64,000 bases of DNA, from contig OX387606.1 in assembly GCA_947568835.1 (NCBI GenBank), positions 3,472,001 through 3,536,000 on the forward strand, in the 5' to 3' direction. This DNA comes from Protonemura montana (taxonomy: Eukaryota > Arthropoda > Insecta > Plecoptera > Nemouridae). The notes beneath the pieces were generated by a model. The model made no database searches. It was not told the origin of the DNA and worked only from the letters and a program-made list of their open reading frames with translations. The position numbers were made by a program, and so were the translations under genes. This document shows, piece by piece, positions 1 through 12,100 of this stretch. How positions within the stretch are numbered: the first letter of the stretch is position 1; the number at the start of each line of letters is the position of its first letter.

Positions 1-28
1 ATTTGTCTGCAGGCTAGTGGGAGCTGCA

Positions 29-146
29 ATGCGGTTTAATAAGCAGGAGCTGACAGCTCTAGCCACTCAGCCGTCACAGAAGTTCGACAAAGAGGGTGTC
101 CTCTTTCTCCGGGAACGGCAGGAGGGCTTCTTCCGGCGCACTGACA
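29..146 (+). CDS. INPP4: INPP4 coding exon 1 (start of PH domain)
   Basis: Encodes [20 protein letters not shown] and the first PH strand through FFRRTD. The donor is GTGAGT at 147 and leaves one base over. The exon probably begins at 13 after the acceptor TCTGCAG; bases 13-28 are either 5' UTR or in-frame coding. Confidence 0.85.
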
Positions 147-3100
147 GTGAGTTTTTGGCTTAAGTGTGCAAGGCGAAGTTCTCAGCGCACGGCTAACTTC
201 TTCGGATGGCTTCTAACAGTGACTCCATGAACATTGTTGTCGAATCAATTCTGTCTATAGAAACATAGCATGAGATGGACTCTGTGTAACGAATGTGATA
301 CCTAAATGTGTAACATACTACGTCTGTAAATATGAACCTGTTCTTGGCGCATGACAGATTATGCTACTATGTGAAATCTGGAATGTTAGCTCTAATATTT
401 TAGAAGTAGCTCAATGTCCACTGGTGACCTGCCAGTTTCAATCATCATTTACGTAGATAGTTTGTTGTAGTCCCATAATTGCCAAAGCTGGAAGCATATT
501 TCCAAAAAAAATCAAACAATTTTCTGTGTCCATTTCAGCAGTGTTAATCAAGGTGCTTTACCCAAAGGGAGCCTCAATGTTTACTAATCCCACCCAAGAG
601 ATTGTTATCACTGGTAGGTGGTACTACCTGTTTATTGTCTGTCTTGAAAAAACTGATAAGGACCATTTCCTTCTCATTTCAATCTCTTCTCTTAATTACC
701 CCTCTCTTATCGTCGTTGGCCGTGGCGTGTTAATAACGGCCAACTAAAGCGCGGAGTGGCGTGGTCACTAACGCCGGTGGTGGCCGAGTCGAGACGATGT
801 GTGCCGAACGTTGCAGGAAAGGACGGCAGGAGGGGGAGAAGGTCGTTGGGCCCGCGGGACCTCAGCTGCGTCGGCGGACTCGGCAAAGGTACTTACCGCC
901 GACGGAGGCCCAAGATTGCTCGGGTGCTTTGCGGACGCACTCTCGATTCTAACCACCAGGGCTGGGCTCGTTAACACTCACTTGCTCACACTTGTTTCGA
1001 CCAGTTCTAATGACACTAACTTTCACGGTTTCTGCCTTTTAGCTGACACTCACTAACTATTCTTAGATACTAACCATATTAATAAACAATGCTATGTTGT
1101 CGTACGCAATTGCTTGCAATTTAATAACTTTGTAAGAGAAGGATTTATTTGAGAACTTACCTTTTTGGTGCGGTCTATCATTTGTGTAACCGTCATATGA
1201 CGTCTCCCATGTAGTAGATGTGAACCACCTGTTATCAACTCTGTTTGGCGGATAATCATCCGTAATCATTGACACAGTTTTCACTTCACGTTTCTTAGGG
1301 CTTTCAATTGGGCAAAACTTTTATAATAAATAAGAGTACCAACATAGCTTAACTCAATTTTGTTATTTGAATTATTCACTTGAAACCCCACTCTTAAAAA
1401 TGTTAGATAAAGAATCTAATTAGATTTAACGCTGTGCTATATGTTGTTACCGATAGAGTGAAATTATTTCCCAACTTTTCTGGCTCGCTAAAAGTTATTT
1501 CGAACAAAGCGTATGACAAATGAAGTGGGGTGCACTTTGATTGCCAGAAGCAGCAACTGGAGCGAGAGAAGAAACTAACACGGAACCGATTGAAGCTGCC
1601 TCTGTTGACATTGTTGTCTTGTATTTGCATGTCGCCTGATGGATGCATGTTATTGGCGCATTTGCTGACCGTCTGACTGCAATGGGATCATGTGATTGGT
1701 GCGTTCCTCGTAACTCGTTCTGTCCTGTTCACCGTAGTTGCTTGTGTAGCGTTGTTGCAGCTCAAACTTATGTATTATTAGAACCTGATGTTGCTCGAGT
1801 AGATTGCTTTTCAGCCTTTGGAGTGCTGCGGTTTTAGGTCGTTTGGGGTGAGTATTGCTGATGCTTTTCTCCTTTAATGTATTTCACAACTGTTCAATGT
1901 GCCACCTTGTGTTATGCAAAACACTTACATGATTTTTTTTCACAAAATGATAATTTCTGAAAACAAGACTTATGAAATTGGGATGAAATCTTATTTAAAT
2001 TGCAAACGCTTGCAATGCGCGGGGTATTTTATTATTGTGAACACTATAAACGTCTCAAAAATTGACGCCCAAACGGGGACTCGAACCCCGATCTCCACCT
2101 ATTGCGGGTGTTGCTCTAAAGTCTAAACCATTGAGCTATTTGGACACTGGCTTTTTGAAGAACTGTCATTCTTATCAAAAACACTAAAAACGTCTCAAAA
2201 AGCCAGTGTCCAATTAGCTTAATGGTTTAGAGCAACACCCGCGATAGGTAGAGATCGAGGTTCAAGTCCCCGTTTGGACATCAATTTTTGAGACTATTAG
2301 AGTGTTAATAATAATTTAAAAAACTTATGAAATTGATTTCCTCCTTCCTGAACCCATTGTTCGGAATAAAGATCTGCGAGTTTATTTTTGTGGATGAATC
2401 GCACTTGCTATTTTAGCTCACATTGAAAATTACAAATATGTTAAGTACAAAAATAATTTCATAAATTAAATACTCGGAATTGCATCGACTATGTTGTACG
2501 TTATTATACAGCACTTCACCAAAAGTATTGCATTTCTTCCCAAAGGGCTATCTAGCCCGATAAATGAGAGAGAGGATACAAATTTATCAAGCAACCTAGC
2601 TCTAGCTCCAAGCAACCTAGCTACAAATCTAACTCAGTGTAAGGAATTAGCTGTTTTGTCGTCGACTATTATTAACGACAAATTCTGTTTTTTTTCTTGC
2701 ACTAAAAATAAATGCTTTCAATTTTTCAAGTTGATTTTGATTAATTTATAAGATATGACCTACAAAAGGGTTTGTGATTTTTAGTTGTTAAACGTTATTT
2801 ATCCAAGCAAAGCAATCATACACTTTAAATAAAACAGTGCTTCAACACAAATAAAAGACGTTCATGACACATATTTTGGATTCAGTGATATTTTTCCCAT
2901 CTGGCCATGCCAAGCTAGCTTGAAGTCTTTTCGCTTTTTGCTTCAAGTGCTCAATCACAATTAACTTTTCGTCAAATTGACTGAAACAAGAAAGATCTAG
3001 CCAAGTCTTTGCTTAATAACATTGTAAATAATGCTATGCCAAACGGATTGTTTAAGAGAGCAAATGAGGCCACTTCTGCTTTGGTTGCTTTGCCTATCAA

Positions 3101-6100
3101 ACATAAATAACATAAATTACTACACCTTTGCACATTTGCAAAGAAATGTTTGATCCCAGGTCCTAGGAGTAGTCACCTCGTTAAGATTAGGAAACATTTT
3201 TTTTTCAGTACCATATTTACTAGCCACTAATTGCTCAATAAAAAGTGATGCTTTTTCTGGCAGCAGGTTTTGTCTACAAACTTTCAAAAAACTGCTGCAC
3301 AAACATTTGTTTGCAAGTCAAGGCAAATGAATCCATATAAAAATGTAATTTCATGAGGTTATTACCTTTAACCCTTTTTTCAAAATAATCTCAAGGATTC
3401 TAGAAAAGTAGTCTGGATTTCTCAATAGACTGTACTTAGATCATGGGTAGTAATTATTTAACTATATTTTTTAGTATAAGGAGAACCATTTTAATTGTAT
3501 ATTGTTGTTAGCTGTATAAACAACTGTATTACAAAAAACCGTTACCTAGCACTACCAATCAAAATCAAATCCCATATGGTAACTATTGGCAACATCTTGT
3601 AGCCATTGTAACCAACCATGCCAATATCAGGGTCCCGTAACGCTAGTACCAGTTTTCTAGGTAAGACTCAGGACATGCTATTAAAGTCAAATAATTCAAA
3701 TATTTGGGCAATGTCTGCTCCTTTTCTTGCAAGAGTGCTGCGCTAACTTGTAGCGTTTCCCCGGCAGTTCACCTGGAGCGCTGGTGTCGACTCCGCGGGA
3801 ACCTGCTGTTCTACTTCAAGTCACGAGACCAGTGGTCTGAACCGCTAGGGGTGATCGTGCTGCAACAGTCGGAAATCAAGGTGGACCCACCGGGACCCGA
3901 TGGACCTTACGGCTTCACGCTCGGTAAGCATCCCAGCGAAAGAAAGTGGAACTTTGAAATCTTATTTAAATTGCAAACGCTTGCAATGCATGGAGTATTT
4001 TATGTTTATGAACTCTATCTCTGTCGCAAAAATTGATGTCTTAACAAGAAACATGAACCCCGATCTCCACCTATCACAGGTGTTGCTCTAACCAATTGAG
4101 CTACTTGGACACATTCTTTTTGAGACGATTTTAGTGTATTTGATAAGAATGATGGAGCTCTAAGGAGTAGAACCAAGAGGCTGTGAGTGCTCACCACAGT
4201 CACTATGATTCTAGTGATGGTATACCGCGTCACAACCTGTCAATCTCGAGTAACTCCAATTTGACGTTGGATTGGTTGCTGTATCATAGAAAAAATGACT
4301 TTTCTATGGTTGTATTTATTTGAAATCGTATTTAAATTGCAAACACTTTCAATGCGCGGGGTATTTTATTTTTATGAGCACTATAACTGTCTCAAAAATT
4401 GATGGCCAAACAGATCTCTGTTTGATCCTCTATTTGGGATCCCCGTTTGGGCATACATTTTGAGAGGGTAGTAGTGTTCCTAATAATAAAAGGCAGCATC
4501 AGCTTTTGCTTCACTAAGGACTTACACAGTTTTATCTATGATAACGAAACAGCCTGCTTTCAATTTTTAATAATGCTTGTTCTTGAAATGTCTAGCTTAG
4601 GTTAAGAAGTCGTAACGTTAATCGACGTCTATATTATATTAAAATCATTCTCACTAAAAGTAAACCCCAATATTTTGTGCTTTGTCAACAAATTAGCCCA
4701 CCGGGCAAATAATTACATAGAGATGAAGCGTTTGCCTATTGAAAGGAATGCCTCATGACATCAGATTTTGGAGCAAGAAGCCTAGCAGCTGGCATGTGAT
4801 TTTTTGGTAGGAAACAACGTTTTTTTGCTGCAAATAGATGCCGGTATTAGGACGAAGGCTCTAAGAGTGTGAGTGCAGTGTTTGAAGGCGGGGCCACTCA
4901 GCACCTGTCGGCTGGATCGGAGGGCGAGCGTGATGCGTGGCTCCTGGCGATCCAAGCGGCGGGCTACAGCACTGTCCGCGCAACACTGCTGGCGTTGGAG
5001 CAACGACTGGAGGCACGGCGGCGGCAGGATCCTAACCTTGACGTGCACATGTGGAGGCTGCGTGTTGGGAAGACTGTCGGTAAGCAGCACTACCTCGGAT
5101 AGAGTTTACACAGATCAAGCTTACGCAGATAGAGCTATTATATATATTCATTGCTACGTGAAACCTTGGGATAGAGGAGCCCCAGAAAGTTGTATGACAT
5201 TTACCTCACGTACAAGCTAAAATGTTAAAGACTTTGCCCGAAGGATGGCATTATTTGCAATTTATTTGTCTATTCTTGTAATGCTGATAATTGAACAAAT
5301 TTTCTCTGTAATATCCTTCTTTCTTGCTCTCTTATTATCAGAATATTAACGTCCTCCTGTAGCAGGTTGCTAAACTACTAGCAGAAAATTAATTTGTCTG
5401 GTTTTTTATCCATAAGAATAGTAAATAGATCTGAGTACATTTTATCAGTAAAAATTATAGCCTCAAACTATAAATTTAAAAAATTTCAGAAGAATCTGGA
5501 TCAGGAGAAGTGAAAGCAAAATTTCCCAGAAGACGTTGTGCTGACGTTGTGAAATTGTGCGGAAGGCATTGTGAAGACGGTTTTGTATTAAATCTCATTG
5601 CTGCTGATGCCTGCTGCTATTAGTGCTCTCCTCATTATTTTTACAAACGGCGATGTGATTCCTTGCCCCGCCATCTTCAAGTACCCATCTACACCTTAAA
5701 ACAAGTATATTTTCCATTGACCAGCTACTTCCACTTTGTCAATTTTGCGATGAACTGCCACAAAAAGCTAGGCTTAATGTTGTTTCCTAACCGCGCTTTG
5801 CAGATCCGTGTGAGCTGCCGCTGTGCGAAGTGTCTCTGGCCTGTGACAACCTGTTATGCGATGGCCACGGCAGACCGCCCAATCCCGTGCTAGTCGTGCA
5901 CGTCTCGGTAGCTTCCCCGCCCGTCTGGGTCAAGTACGCCAAGACGGAGCTCGTGGAGGTTCGTAAAGGGTTGCCTTCGCTGTCCGTTGCTAGATGATAC
6001 TTGTGCAATTTATCAGTGATGTAGTAATTAAGATCTAGTGCACATTTTGTTCAGTTAATGGTTCATTTTGCCAATGCTGCTTAAACAGCTTTTATTTATT

Positions 6101-9100
6101 TTATTTATTTATTTATTTGTTTATTAATAGCTGCTGAATACAATAATTACAATAATTACCTGAGACTAATATAATTACAATAGTTTTTATAGAATTTACA
6201 TTATAATTACGCATAATTTTGTGGTTAGTTCATAAATTTACTGTAGTATTTCACATTTTTTGGAAATGTAGTCATTATATCATTTACCGACATTTCGCTG
6301 TAATTTTAGCTGACATGGTGATTCAGTTTAAAACTCAGTTATTTTGCATGTCATGAAATTCAGACAGCATACAAATGAGAAAACAAAAAGTAGTTTTGAG
6401 TACAGTGAGCTCACAAAACTAAAAAAGAAATGGTTTTTACTTTTTACTTAAATTTGCACTCATCCCGTCAAGACAGTCTCAGATAGTCGATAGTGCTGCA
6501 GTCAAATAGTGCACGACTCAGATAAAAATATATTTTAGCGTAGTTCTTCCATACCTGGAGAGACTGATGTGTAAATTTATAAACTTACCACAAAATTCTA
6601 GGTAATTCTATTGTAAATTCTACAAACACTATTGTTATTCTATTAGCCTCAGGCAACTATTGTAATACCAAAGCTATTAATAAAAAAATAAAATAAAAAA
6701 TTATATGATTGCTTTGGCCCTCAGCGGAGCAGTAACCCCGTGTTCCTAAGCACGGTGTGTTTCCGAGCGGGAGACGGGATCTGCGCAGACACACGCGTGC
6801 GGTTGACAGCCCACGACCTGCGAGAGCCGGTTTCCGAGACGGCCACCCTCATTGGCAGTGCCACCGTTGACATGCGGACGATACAGGATACAGACCGGTA
6901 GGTTGAAACACTGAACTATGACAGCTTGGGTACTAGCGGTCAATCATTCGTCATCCTACCATCTGGCTGAAAGCGAAAGTTTAGTTGAAGTACATTTTCA
7001 CTTAGAAAAAGGCTCTTTGAAAACCAAAAATATGCAACATTTTCTGACTTGTTTTCAAAGGTTCCTGGTTCTGTTATTATAGATTTGCTCAAAAGAAAAA
7101 ATCGATTGTAGTGAAACGTGGGATTTAAATTTTAGCTGGATTTGTCACAGGCAAAATGGCTGCTTTAGTAATGGATTTTGCAAGAAATAGAATTCACTTT
7201 ATGCAATTGTTTAAAAACATGGGCAGCAAAAATGGAACCGGGGAAGCTTCTTTACGGAACTGGCGATTGGGTTTGATTTCAGACTGCGCATACCGCTGCG
7301 CTCTGCTCCGGGCACGACTGTGGGCTTTGTGTCGCTGGTGGTGTGGAGTTTGGAGCGCGAGGAGCGAGGCGGCAGCACCGAATCAACGCCTTGCCGCACA
7401 CCCCCCGAAGCCGCTTCCGCCACCCTGCCTAACGTGAGCACTGACACCGGTCGTAGTCGCCAAGCTTCAAGGAATTCTAGTTAAATGGTCTCATGATCGT
7501 TCATAGCCGTATTTCAAAATAATTTATGTGCATAACGGGCAAAGGGAATCTTTAATTCTATCTATATTTAAAAAATACACACATGTGTGTATTCTTTTGT
7601 TTGTTTGCCCTTCACATGTCTAACAACAGCTCTGAATTTGATGAAATCTTAAGGAACCCTTTCTGGTTTTTTTTACTTAACCACAAGCATTTTTTTTAGC
7701 TAAATTGGCCAGAAAGTGTGCCAGGTTAGGTGCTAGGTTTGCTAGTTTGCTTGAAGGTTATGCAAACATCACCCCAAGCACAGCAGGATCAGATTGGTGC
7801 CTTTCAGAGTTTGTCGCTCCAAACTTGGCTATCGACCGTCCCTTTAACCCCTTGGTCCTGCCCCCAGACTTTTGGTCACCGGCGCTCACAGTCGCTGCCC
7901 CCAACGCTGGGCTGCCGCCTTCGGTTGCCCGCGCAAGGTGCGCTAGGACTGCTGTTTGCCGGGCCGTTCGTGCAGACATATCGCTTCCACTCGGGCCTCG
8001 GCGGCGACATCAGCGTGCACGAGCTCATGGCTGAGAGTCGGCTAGCGTTCGTCTTCCCACAGCAGCTTCTGTGAGATACTTTATTGAGCCGTTAACTTGA
8101 TTCCTAAATCACTTGAGGTTCAGATTTTGTCCAGTAATGTCTTCTCATGGATCAACATTTGCAACAAAGTTTTACATATGTGTTGCTGCTAAAAATCTAT
8201 CTTAAGTCAGATACCTTACTTTACTTTTCCTTGTGCATTGTGGATGGCAAGTCAATTTACATAACCTTTAAAGACAGAATTTCAATGGTTAGAAAAGTAT
8301 TTGTTACTCTTTACATCTCTATTTAAAAAGTTACACAATCCATCTGCTGATGACACTAATAGCAGTTTTATAGTGTAGCTTTTTTGGCTCCAAACTTATT
8401 AAATAAATTGCAATATTCATTGAATTGTGTATCTAATAGAGGTACTATTAAATCAGTTAGCATTGCAGCGTGGAGGTATAACAAACTAGAAGCAGCGTCT
8501 TCAAGGTGTGTTTCCTTGCAGCGGCGTGTGGATCCAGGAGGAGAAGGAGCTCCTGCAGGAGGTGGCAGCGATGGGGGAACTGCGGGAACCGTGGCACTCC
8601 CGGCAGGTAGAGCTGCTGGACCGACACCTGCACCTGCTGCACCTCTACTCGCAAGCCAAAGAGCACCTGGCAGCGCACAAAGGTACGTTACATACAATGT
8701 CACAGTGGAGAGAGGTTCCCTGCGATGAAGTGCTTTGTGCACGGTGGTGCTCTATGTAGAAATCTTACCAGCTGTCGCATTCTCTAACGTCATTTGTTGT
8801 TTTTGTTTTTCACAAGTAACGTTCATTTCATTGCATCGTATTCAATGTCTAAGGCAGGAAAGCTAAGAAAAAATGTGCAGGGTTCCTTATGAAATCAATA
8901 AATGACTGAATCATGCAACATCTATGTGATGTTTGTTGATAGTTAACCCCTGTAATGTTATTTAAGCTGAATTGTTGAGGAAAGAATGGTGATACAAAGT
9001 AGGGATTCCTCCGGGTAGTGATTTTCGGAACCGGGTACCCGGTTTCAATACCCGGTTCCTACCCGGTTCCTCGCCTACCCGCCAACCCCCCCCCCCAAAA

Positions 9101-12100
9101 AAAAAAAAAAAAATTGATTGGAATCTGATTGATTTGGCATTGCAAAAAAACAGTGTATTACACAAATAATAATAACTACCACAAATAACTACCACAAATA
9201 ATAATGACTACCACAGATAATAATGACTATCACAGACGCCAGCCGAGTCGACTCGATTGTCAATTGTTGCCGATGTCTAATATCCCACCGCGACTCAAGC
9301 GGCGATTCAGCTGTTTGGGTGGAGGGGTAGTGCGAGTGGTAGGGGAAACTGTTCAGGTCGGGAGGGTGGAGGGAGATTCGAGCGACCAATCGGCTGCGTT
9401 ACTAGAGAGGTAGGGCGAGTGGGGGCATGCTATACCGTCCGGGAGCCGGGAGGGGAACTTTACCGCGGCGATTCAAGCTAGCGCGGCGTGGTACAGCGGA
9501 GTAAATTCCCTGACGAAAAAACGAACAAAACCCGGATCCCAAACTTTGGAACCGGGTTCGCAATTACCCGGAACCGACCCGGGTATCCGAAGGCATCCCT
9601 AATACAAAGTGGTTCAGAGACGTGGGTTTGTGTGATTGCTTTTTGGTCCTAAATTGGACCTTGTCAGATGCCGACGTTCCGATGTTGTTGGCGTGGTCAT
9701 CTTCAAGGCAGAAGAGCTGCAGGCCGATCGGTGCTTTAGAATGTTAATAATAATAATAATAGGTAATGGTTTTTATTAGCAATTTAGGATTATACACAAT
9801 AAGAGAATTGCACTGTCTGGTGGTTACTATACAGTTTTACAATCTAATACATATATATTATACATGAATCTGATACAAGGAAATATTTTACACCTCTAGA
9901 AATATATTTTTGGCAAGTTCATTGAATGGCAAGCTATTCCACAGCCTCCCCCACTACCTAATCCCATCACTAGTGCCAGAGTTACTCCTGTGCTAGTGCA
10001 ACTATCTGCCTGCATTTACTGTGGCATTAAAAAATTGCAGTACCTTGGGTACTGGACTGGTGACCACGACGAAAGGTCCAGATTCCGTTTCGTTAAAATG
10101 TCTCTCGAGAGCTCACGTTCTGACCCCGTGTGTGCAGGCAGCCACTTCAAGGCCAGCTCGCGCAAGAACGAGCGGGCGCTGGAGTTTGCCCCGGTCAACC
10201 TGCACTTGCAACGCATGTGGGCGCACAATGACACCCTGCGCTGCAGCGGACTCTACGACGTCGTCACGGTCGGTGCATTCACCGCGCACTCGCACAAAAG
10301 CAAAAACGGCGGGCTGCTCAGGTAATGGTCGGCTCAGAATAAAAATCTATTTATTCTTCCTTGTACAGAAATATGCTTTGAAATCAAAATTATAGGCACA
10401 TTCCAAAAAAATAGTTTGCCATACTATTAAAAAAAAATTGTATTGAACTAAATTTTTTTTTTCTATTTTCTATTTTCTGTTTCTTATTTTATTTTCTTCC
10501 ATTTTTTCTATTGTCTCCTTCCTTTTTAATTACTCTTTCCATTTATCTATATCTTCCTATCTCTTTCCAAAAATATTTTTGCCTTTAAACAATAAAAGTT
10601 TTGATTTTACTGCGTCTGGCTTGTCCATGTCCATTTCAATGTCCGTTCCCATGTCCATTTCAAATCTCTTCAAATGCAGAAAATTTATTTTTCACTTTTT
10701 GCAAGTTCTTGGCATATAATCAAAAATAGTTTTTGTAACAACATTGTTTAATAACTAAATAAATCAATTTCAAGAAATAATTGCAAAAGAAATCTTGCTA
10801 ATACTGCTATACAGGCTTGCACGTAGTCTTTAAAAGAATCGCTGTCTGAAGCCTCCTCGCTTGCAGACTGCTCCAGGCGAGCAAGGAGTCGTGTTGTGAA
10901 CCGCGCGAGCCACGCAAGACGGTCGTTGCGCTGGACGCCATCACGGCAATCAAGACGCTGCGCCGCGAGGTGGTGGACGGCATGCGGCAGCTGATGAGGC
11001 TTGCACGGGACAAGCAGCCGGCTGGCATGTTGCCCATCTGTGATGACATGATCGGCAAGACTCGCGCCTTGCTCGGGCTCTGGGATCCCGGGCTCGTAGA
11101 GGAAGCGCTTGCGTTCATCGAAGAACACAAGGTGGGGACGTACTCAGTAGACTTAGCTGTTGACTGATTTTCAGGTTCAAACATTTTCTCTTGCCAATTT
11201 TCATCTATAAATTTGCAACAGTTTTTGGGGAGATAATTAGTGATCCTAATTATAAAATGCTTTGTGCATTGTAAGCATTTGCAATTTATGTCAGTTTTTA
11301 CAGCATAAAATGCATCCAAAGTCAATTTAGCGTTACTCGAGATTGAATATGTCACTGCATTTAACAGCCTTATGGTTTTAGCTATCCTTATAAGAAAAAT
11401 AAGAAAAATACAGGGGTGGCATAACGTTTGATAGGAAGAATCCTAGCTGCCACAATAACTGTGAAAATCTGATAGAAGACAAAATAAAAGAAACATTTCT
11501 TCGAAGTGCGTGGAAATGCTGCAATTAACTGAGCCTGGTTGCGCAGGTGCCGCAGACTGGCTTGGACGAGTCTGACGAAGGGGTCGGGCTGGAGGCTCCG
11601 CGCCGGGCTCTGTCTCCATACCGGCGCATCACGCAACGGCTGCGCTTGGAGCTGCGCTGTCCAGACAGCCTCGACGAGCTCGCAACACCAGATAGCCCGC
11701 GCCGTGCCGCTCCGTTCTGGGACCTAGCCTCACCAGACAATCGCAAGTCCACACAACACCACTTTCACATCTTCTCTCAAAGACTATTCTAGTTTTAAAC
11801 ATTATGCAGCGTATCCTGGCATTTCAGAGCCATCCGTTTCGGTTTGGATCCCTGAGTTTTAACTGGACACTGTAAAACTGCCCCTTAATAAAGTTAACGT
11901 TTTGATTGTCACAGTAGACGACATAAAAAGATTAAAGAAGAATTTGATGATGATGTCCATCAGATGATGTAGCAGACAAGCTTTCTACTGTGACAAAGGC
12001 AAAATGCTAAAATGTTAACTTCATTAAATATCAGTACCTTAATTAAGTAGCACCGAACGTCTAGGTTTTTCCAGTTAGTTGCGCTCTTTCTTTCTCTATC

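Noticed and set aside
751-975. GC-rich island in intron 1 with a possible micro-exon
   Set aside because: CCTCAG and GGTACTT could frame a 23-base exon, but it breaks the well-supported exon 1 to exon 2 frame.
2066-2280. Functional tRNA genes at the tRNA-like blocks
   Set aside because: They sit inside a repeated element with identical flanks at many sites, and the anticodon loop lacks the normal U33, so they are repeat heads rather than tRNA genes.
8368-8742. Minus-strand 124-codon ORF
   Set aside because: Antisense shadow of INPP4 exon 8.
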